From Thermoleophilia bacterium (lineage in GTDB: Bacteria; Actinomycetota; Thermoleophilia; Gaiellales; Gaiellaceae): 64,000 nt of DNA. This document shows, in pieces, positions 59,464 to 64,000 of the stretch (position 1 is the stretch's first letter; every line of letters begins with the position of its first letter). The notes under the pieces were generated by a model. The model ran no database searches and was not told the DNA's origin. It was given only the letters and a program-made list of their open reading frames with translations. Position numbers and translations under genes: made by a program. The stretch spans positions 1-64,000 of the forward strand of contig JADLFG010000049.1 of assembly GCA_020845695.1 (NCBI GenBank). Direction: 5' to 3'.

Positions 59464-60918
59464 TCAGGCGCTGTACGTTCCCGATGTCGTCGTGCCGCCG
59501 CGCCCGCTCCAGTCGGTGTGGAACGACGTGCCGCGAGGGCGATCGACGCGCTCGTAGGTGTGGGCGCCGAAGTAGTCGCGCTGCGCCTGGATCAGGCTCG
59601 CGGGCAGCCGCGCGGTGCGGTAGCCGTCGTAGAACGCGAGCGCGGACGAGTAGGCCGGCGCGGGGATTCCGTGGCTCGCGGCACGGGCGACGGTACGCCG
59701 CCAGCCGGGCACGAGCGGGCCGAGCTCGTCTGCGATCGCCGGATCGAGGAGCAGGTTGGCGAGCGCCGGGTCGCGCTCGTACGCGGCCCGGATCCGGCCG
59801 AGGAAGGCGGAGCGGATGATGCACCCGCCGCGCCAGAGGTGCGCGACGAGAGCGTGGTCGAGCTGCCAGCCGTACGCCTCCGCGGCCGCGCGGAAGAGCA
59901 TGAACCCCTGGGCGTAGGAGACGATCTTGGCCGCGTGCAGCGCGTCGCGGACGTCGGCCACGAACGCTCCCTGGCCGCAGTCGAGCGGGCCGGCGGGCCC
60001 CGGGCCGAGGCGCGCGGCCGCCGCCTCGCGCTCGTCCGTGAGCGCCGAGAGCAGCCGGGCGAGCACGGCCTCGGTGACGAGCGTCACGGGTACGCCGAGC
60101 TCGAGCGCGGACGAGACCGCCCACCTGCCGGTGCCCTTCTGCCCGGCCGCGTCGAGGATCTTCGTCACGAGCGGCTGCCCGTCGCCGTCGCGGACGGCCA
60201 TGATCTCGCGGGTGATCTCGACGAGGTAGGACTCGAGCGGGCCGCGGTTCCAGGCCGCGAAGACCTCGTGCAGCTCGTCGTGGTCGAGGCCGGCGAGGCC
60301 GTGGAGCAGGTGGTAGGCCTCGGCGATCACCTGCATGTCGCCGTACTCGATCCCGTTGTGGACCATCTTCACGTAGTGGCCGGAGCCGCCCCGGCCGATC
60401 CAGTCGCAGCAGGGGGTGCCGTCGGCGCGGGCGGCGATCGTCTGGAGCACGCCCCGGACGAGCGGCCAGGCGGCGGGAGACCCTCCCGGCATGATCGACG
60501 GCCCGTGCCGGGCGCCCTCCTCGCCGCCGGAGATGCCCGCGCCGACGTAGAGGAGGCCGCGGGCCTCGAGCTCGCGGCAGCGCCTGGCCGTGTCCTCGAA
60601 GTGGGAGTTGCCGCCGTCGATCACGACGTCGCCCGGCTCGAGGTGGGCTGCGAGCTTGAGGATCGTGTCGTCGACGGGCTGGCCCGCCTTGACCATCAGG
60701 AGGACGCGGCGCGGGCGCTCGAGGCTGGCGGCCAGGCCGGCGAGCGTCTCGGCGCCGGCGATGCGGGTGCCGCGCGCCGGCCCGGCGAGGAAGGCGGCGG
60801 TCACGTCGCCGTGGCGGTTCCAGACCGTGACGCGGAAGCCGTGCTCGTCGATGTTGAGCGCGAGGTTCTGGCCCATCACCGCGAGCCCGACGAGACCGAT
60901 GTCAGCGCGGGCGCCCAT
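59464..60918 (-). CDS. gnd: 6-phosphogluconate dehydrogenase (decarboxylating)
   Basis: 484 aa from ATG 60918. G-L-V-G-L-A-V-M-G-Q-N-L-A-L-N-I is the NADP-binding start, and G-G-S-G-H-Y-V-K-M-V-H-N-G-I-E-Y-G-D-M-Q carries the catalytic Lys. G-Q-K-G-T-G-R-W and S-Y-A-Q-G-F follow, and the length is full. It oxidises 6-phosphogluconate to ribulose 5-phosphate in the pentose phosphate pathway. It lies 6 bases after the HAD gene. Confidence 0.95.
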   Translation of the reverse strand: MGARADIGLVGLAVMGQNLALNIDEHGFRVTVWNRHGDVTAAFLAGPARGTRIAGAETLAGLAASLERPRRVLLMVKAGQPVDDTILKLAAHLEPGDVVIDGGNSHFEDTARRCRELEARGLLYVGAGISGGEEGARHGPSIMPGGSPAAWPLVRGVLQTIAARADGTPCCDWIGRGGSGHYVKMVHNGIEYGDMQVIAEAYHLLHGLAGLDHDELHEVFAAWNRGPLESYLVEITREIMAVRDGDGQPLVTKILDAAGQKGTGRWAVSSALELGVPVTLVTEAVLARLLSALTDEREAAAARLGPGPAGPLDCGQGAFVADVRDALHAAKIVSYAQGFMLFRAAAEAYGWQLDHALVAHLWRGGCIIRSAFLGRIRAAYERDPALANLLLDPAIADELGPLVPGWRRTVARAASHGIPAPAYSSALAFYDGYRTARLPASLIQAQRDYFGAHTYERVDRPRGTSFHTDWSGRGGTTTSGTYSA

Positions 60919-60924
60919 GCCGGG

Positions 60925-61536
60925 TCAGACTAGCCGGCGCAGGTCGAGATCGAGCAGCCGCTCGAGCGCGCCGAGGGTCCGGTCGACCTGCTCGTGCAGG
61001 AGCCCGGTCATGCCGAGCGCGGCCGCGGCCTCGACGTGGTGGGGGAGGTCGTCGACCATCACGCAGGCGGCGGGCGCGACGCCGAGGCGCTCGGCGGCGA
61101 GCAGGTAGATCTCGGGCTGGGGCTTCATCAGCCCGACCTCGGCGGAGATGACGACCGTGTCGACGAGGTCGCGCAGGAGCGTCCGGTCGTACATGCGCAG
61201 GCCGAGCGAGTTCGAGACGAGCGCGAGCGGGACGCGGGCCGCGCGGGCCGTTCTGAGCGCGGCGACCATTGCCCGCTCGATCGTCCAGGTGGCGGCCAGG
61301 GCGTCGAGGAGGCCGTCGGCGGGAAGCCCGAGCCTGCCGGCCAGCCGGCGCTCGAACTCCTCGTCCGCGATCGTGCCGAGCTGGATCGAGCGCAGGTCGT
61401 CGGCCGCCTCGTCGTCGGTCACGAGCAGCCGGTGGAGCGTCTCGACCTCGAGGCCGTGCTCGGCGCAGAAGCCCCGGAAGCCGGCCCAGACGTCCGTGGT
61501 CAGGACACCGCCGTAGTCGACGAGCAGCGCCCTCAC
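60925..61536 (-). CDS. HAD-superfamily hydrolase
   Basis: 203 aa from GTG 61536, overlapping the E1-alpha stop as GTGA. The nucleophile motif L-L-V-D-Y-G-G-V-L has Gly where phosphatases often have the second Asp, as in epoxide hydrolase-like HAD proteins. V-S-N-S-L-G-L (motif II), G-L-M-K-P-Q-P-E-I-Y (motif III Lys) and V-M-V-D-D-L (motif IV) are intact. It probably dephosphorylates a small metabolite, perhaps as damage control for the dehydrogenase genes. Confidence 0.85.
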   Translation of the reverse strand: MRALLVDYGGVLTTDVWAGFRGFCAEHGLEVETLHRLLVTDDEAADDLRSIQLGTIADEEFERRLAGRLGLPADGLLDALAATWTIERAMVAALRTARAARVPLALVSNSLGLRMYDRTLLRDLVDTVVISAEVGLMKPQPEIYLLAAERLGVAPAACVMVDDLPHHVEAAAALGMTGLLHEQVDRTLGALERLLDLDLRRLV

Positions 61537-62564
61537 GGGGCCCGGCGCGGCAGCGGGGTCGCGTAGACGCCCTCCTCGAGCGTCGCGGGGTCGGGCGCCG
61601 GCGCCGCCTCGGCCTCCGTGAGCGCCGCCGCGACCTCGGCGGCGGCCTCGGCGCGGACCGCGTGCACCTCGTCCGCACCGAGCCCGTCGAGCCGGAGCCG
61701 GGCGGCCAGGCGCTCGATCGGGTCCTCGAAGCGGGCGCGCAGGCCGGCCGGAACGTAGCTCGCGTCGTCGTGGGCCGCGTGCCCGTGGCCGCGCAGCGTC
61801 ACCGCCTCGACCGCCTGCGGTCCCGCCCCGCCGCGGGCGCGCTCGACCGCCCCCCGGACGGTCTCGTAGACGAGCAGCGCATCCGTGCCGTCGATCCGCT
61901 CGCAGGGGACCGACCAGCCGCCCCGGATCCGCTCGCTCAGGTTCGTGTTCACCATCTGGCGCGAGGTCGGCGTCGAGTACGCGTACTGGTTCGACTGGAG
62001 CACGAGCACGAACGGAACCCGCAGCACGCCGGCGAGGTTGAGCCCCTCGTGGAAGTCCCCCGTGGACGTCATCCCGTCGCCGGCGAACGTGAGCGCGACG
62101 CGCCGCTCCCCGCGTCGCTTGAACGCGAGCGCGGCGCCGACGCAGACGGGAACGAGATCGCCGAGCATCGAGACGAGCGGGAAGACGCCGAGCTCGGGCT
62201 TGCCGAAGTGCATGTTGCCGTCACGCCCGCGCGTGGGGCTCGTGCCCTTGCCGAGGAAGTTGCGGAACACGTCCGCGACGGTCACCCCGCGCGCGTAGTG
62301 GCAGGCCTGCTCGCGGTTGAGCGGGCTGACGACGTCGTCGGGGGCGAGGGCGAGCCCGGCGCCGGCGGCCACGGCCTCCTGCTGGTTACCGGTGTAGACG
62401 GAGCCGGGCACGCGGCCCTGGCGGTAGAGGGCCATGATCCGGTCCTCGGTGTGGCGCTGGAGCAGCATCAGGCGGAAGAGCTCGAGGCGGAGCTCCCGGG
62501 GAACGCCGGGCGCTTCGATCGCGGGGGTGGCGGCGCGCGGCCCACCGGTGGCGTCAGTAGGCAA
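61533..62564 (-). CDS. 2-oxoacid dehydrogenase E1 alpha subunit (branched-chain or acetoin type)
   Basis: 343 aa from TTG 62564, which has GGAGGAG just upstream inside the E1-beta gene; no other start fits. F-A-G-D-G-M-T-S-T-G-D-F-H-E-G-L-N with a later S-N-Q-Y-A-Y-S-T forms the thiamine diphosphate motif. R-D-G-N-M-H-F and F-R-N-F-L-G-K-G are typical of pyruvate, 2-oxoisovalerate and acetoin E1 alphas. It decarboxylates a 2-oxoacid and passes the acyl group to E2. E2 and E3 are not in the window. Confidence 0.9.
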   Translation of the reverse strand: MPTDATGGPRAATPAIEAPGVPRELRLELFRLMLLQRHTEDRIMALYRQGRVPGSVYTGNQQEAVAAGAGLALAPDDVVSPLNREQACHYARGVTVADVFRNFLGKGTSPTRGRDGNMHFGKPELGVFPLVSMLGDLVPVCVGAALAFKRRGERRVALTFAGDGMTSTGDFHEGLNLAGVLRVPFVLVLQSNQYAYSTPTSRQMVNTNLSERIRGGWSVPCERIDGTDALLVYETVRGAVERARGGAGPQAVEAVTLRGHGHAAHDDASYVPAGLRARFEDPIERLAARLRLDGLGADEVHAVRAEAAAEVAAALTEAEAAPAPDPATLEEGVYATPLPRRAP

Positions 62565-63513
62565 GGAGCTCCTCCAGGGCGGCGCGGACGGCGGCGGTGG
62601 AGGGCAGGTAGGCGTCCTCGAGCTCGGGCGCGAACGGCACGGGGGTGTCGGGCGGCGCGACGAGCGCGGGCGGCGCATCGAGGTGCTCGAAGGCCTCGCG
62701 GACGACGAGCGAGAGGACGAGGCCGGCGGCGCCGATCGAGCGGGCGGCCTCCTGGAGCACGAGTACACGGGAGGTGCGGGCGATCGAGTCGAGGATCGTC
62801 TCTTCGTCGAGCGGCCAGAGCGTTCGCAGGTCGAGCACCTCGACGTCGAGCCCGGCCGCCGCCTCGAGCGCGAGGCCGACGCCGGCCCCGTAGGTGATCA
62901 CGGTGGCGGTCCCGCCCGGGCGGGCGACACGCGCGCACCGGAGCGGGACGCGGTGGGCGCGGTCGGGCTGCTCCCCCCGGACGCGGCGGTAGAGGGCCTT
63001 GTGCTCGAGGTAGAGGACGGGATCGTCGTCCTCGACCGCCGCGCGCAGGAGCCCGTAGGCGTCGTCGACGGTAGCCGGGCAGACGACCTTGAGGCCGGCC
63101 GTGCCGACGAACCACCCCTCCGGGCAGGAGGCGTGGAACGGGCCGCCGCGCACGCCGCCGCCGAACGGGGCGCGGATCACGAGCGGTAGCCGGATCCCGG
63201 AGCGCCAGTGCGTCTTGGCCGCGAGCGTCATCACGATGTCGAACGAGCAGGAGAGGAAGTCCGCGAACTGGAGCTCCACGACCGGCCGCTCGCCCATCCA
63301 GGCGGCCCCGACGGCCGCGCCGACGATGCCCTCCTCGCTGATCGGCGTGTCGATCACGCGCCCGTCGCCGAACTCCTGCCAGAGCCCGCGCGTGACGCCG
63401 AACGGCCCGCCGAACTGCCCGATGTCCTCGCCGATCAGAAACACCCGCTCGTCGGCGGCGAGGGCGTCCGCGAGGGCGAGCCGGATCGCGTCGAGGTAGG
63501 TGAGCTTGCTCAT
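62554..63513 (-). CDS. 2-oxoacid dehydrogenase E1 beta subunit (transketolase-like)
   Basis: 319 aa from ATG 63513, where the family start K-L-T-Y-L-D-A-I-R-L-A-L lies. L-I-G-E-D-I-G-Q-F-G-G-P-F, D-T-P-I-S-E-E-G-I-V-G-A-A-V-G-A-A and P-F-G-G-G-V-R-G-G-P-F-H form the E1-beta core. L-W-P-L-D follows. It forms the alpha2beta2 tetramer with the overlapping downstream gene (11-base overlap), consistent with translational coupling. Confidence 0.92.
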   Translation of the reverse strand: MSKLTYLDAIRLALADALAADERVFLIGEDIGQFGGPFGVTRGLWQEFGDGRVIDTPISEEGIVGAAVGAAWMGERPVVELQFADFLSCSFDIVMTLAAKTHWRSGIRLPLVIRAPFGGGVRGGPFHASCPEGWFVGTAGLKVVCPATVDDAYGLLRAAVEDDDPVLYLEHKALYRRVRGEQPDRAHRVPLRCARVARPGGTATVITYGAGVGLALEAAAGLDVEVLDLRTLWPLDEETILDSIARTSRVLVLQEAARSIGAAGLVLSLVVREAFEHLDAPPALVAPPDTPVPFAPELEDAYLPSTAAVRAALEELLAY

Positions 63514-63621
63514 CCGGGGGGTGGGCGAAGTCGGTGCGAAGGCGTCACGGAACCCTGACGATACGCGAACCACACGCGCGGAATCCGGCGCTACGCTCGG
63601 ACGTGGGTGGTGGGCTGTAAC

Positions 63622-63640
63622 CCCCCACCCAGGGTGGGGA
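63622..63640. terminator. CCCCACC-CAG-GGTGGGG hairpin
   Basis: A perfect 7-base stem with a 3-base loop centred on 63631, between the E1-beta gene and the SDR gene, both read on the minus strand. It fits a transcription stop for the SDR gene; no T-run is present. I see nothing else in 63514-63693. Confidence 0.4.
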
Positions 63641-63693
63641 GTGGTCGGCGTGGCGCGTCGGGGCGTGTGGGAGGCGTGAGGCCCGGCTAGCCC

Positions 63694-64000
63694 TCACGCG
63701 GTCATGCCGCCGTCGACCGGCAGCGCGGCGCCGGTGATGTAGGAGGCCGCGTCCGAGGCGAGGAAGAGCGCCGGCTCCGTGACCTCCTCGAGCGTCCCGA
63801 GCCGCCCGAGCGGGGTCTCGCCGAGAACCCCCGCGCGCAGGTGCTCGACCGCCAGCATCGTGCGGGTCAGATCGGTCTCGACGTAGCCCGGGCAGATCGC
63901 GTTCACGCGGACGCCGCGGGGCGCCCACTCGCGCGCGAGCGTCCGCGCCAGGTGGACGACCGAGGCTTTGGAGGCGCCGTAGGCCGCGGTGCGCGGGCTT
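63694..64000 (-). CDS. SDR-family oxidoreductase (FabG-like), C-terminal part, runs off the right edge
   Basis: About 102 codons are inside the window. The catalytic A-A-Y-G-A-S-K-A-S (Tyr-x-x-x-Lys) is near the truncated start. N-A-I-C-P-G-Y-V-E-T-D and P-L-G-R-L-G-T-L-E-E-V follow, and the end is L-P-V-D-G-G-M-T-A. This is a typical classical SDR of the 3-oxoacyl-ACP reductase type; the N-terminal nucleotide site lies outside. The substrate is unknown. Confidence 0.88.
   Translation of the reverse strand, partial: SPRTAAYGASKASVVHLARTLAREWAPRGVRVNAICPGYVETDLTRTMLAVEHLRAGVLGETPLGRLGTLEEVTEPALFLASDAASYITGAALPVDGGMTA

Overview
The window is very GC-rich (roughly 70 percent or more), starts many genes with GTG, and packs genes with NTGA overlaps. 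The gene content (clpS followed by a DUF2017 gene, class II DAHP synthase, DUF3352 lipoprotein, TM0106-type nuclease-helicase, many PIN toxins) and the frequent TANNNT boxes 6-12 bases before start codons point to a deep-branching actinobacterium. Class Thermoleophilia is my best guess. That placement is inference from gene content, not from a marker gene.

Bases 1 to about 17,300 are accessory DNA. They open with the end of an IS3-family element. Next comes a same-strand run of small genes: an unrecognised 305-aa protein followed by a PIN nuclease, an EVE-like (PUA-fold) protein, and a RelA/SpoT-type nucleotide synthetase with a tiny downstream partner. Beyond these lie truncated DUF488 and dual-OB genes, a Phd/PIN toxin-antitoxin pair, a REP-like palindrome beside a decayed Y1/RAYT transposase, a Fic protein, an ABC-2 exporter, a complete IS21-type element inserted next to an older gene remnant, and several vapBC pairs. 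Two or three of the vapBC pairs are fossils on the minus strand around 13.5-14.9 kb.

From about 17,300 rightward the content is chromosomal housekeeping. In order: a TM0106 nuclease-helicase fusion; a GreA-like factor; an APC permease; heme A synthase coupled to an exported beta-propeller; cell-wall and exported proteins; clpS-DUF2017; a class II aldolase; SixA; Fur; an EamA permease; dnaE; lgt-scpA-scpB-pseudouridine synthase; and trpS. Divergent from trpS runs the operon for aromatic amino acids, envelope lipids and GTPase: DAHP synthase, tyrA, aroA, cmk, plsC, der, gpsA, a DUF3352 lipoprotein and a PfkB kinase.

The last 11 kb is read almost entirely on the minus strand and is catabolic or redox in character. 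It holds a two-gene E1 (alpha and beta) 2-oxoacid dehydrogenase with a coupled HAD hydrolase, 6-phosphogluconate dehydrogenase, a two-gene 2-oxoacid:ferredoxin oxidoreductase with a fused beta-gamma chain, and a molybdenum hydroxylase whose large subunit is split into two overlapping genes followed by a cupin. A partial SDR gene closes the window.

The best candidates for something undescribed are the 305-aa/PIN module, the RelA/SpoT-domain gene with its 81-aa partner, the three-copy GGRGTCAGGTC-N6-GTTGCA repeat near the RAYT remnant, the split molybdenum subunit, and the Tat-exported Cys-rich protein. No rRNA, tRNA or CRISPR array was seen.
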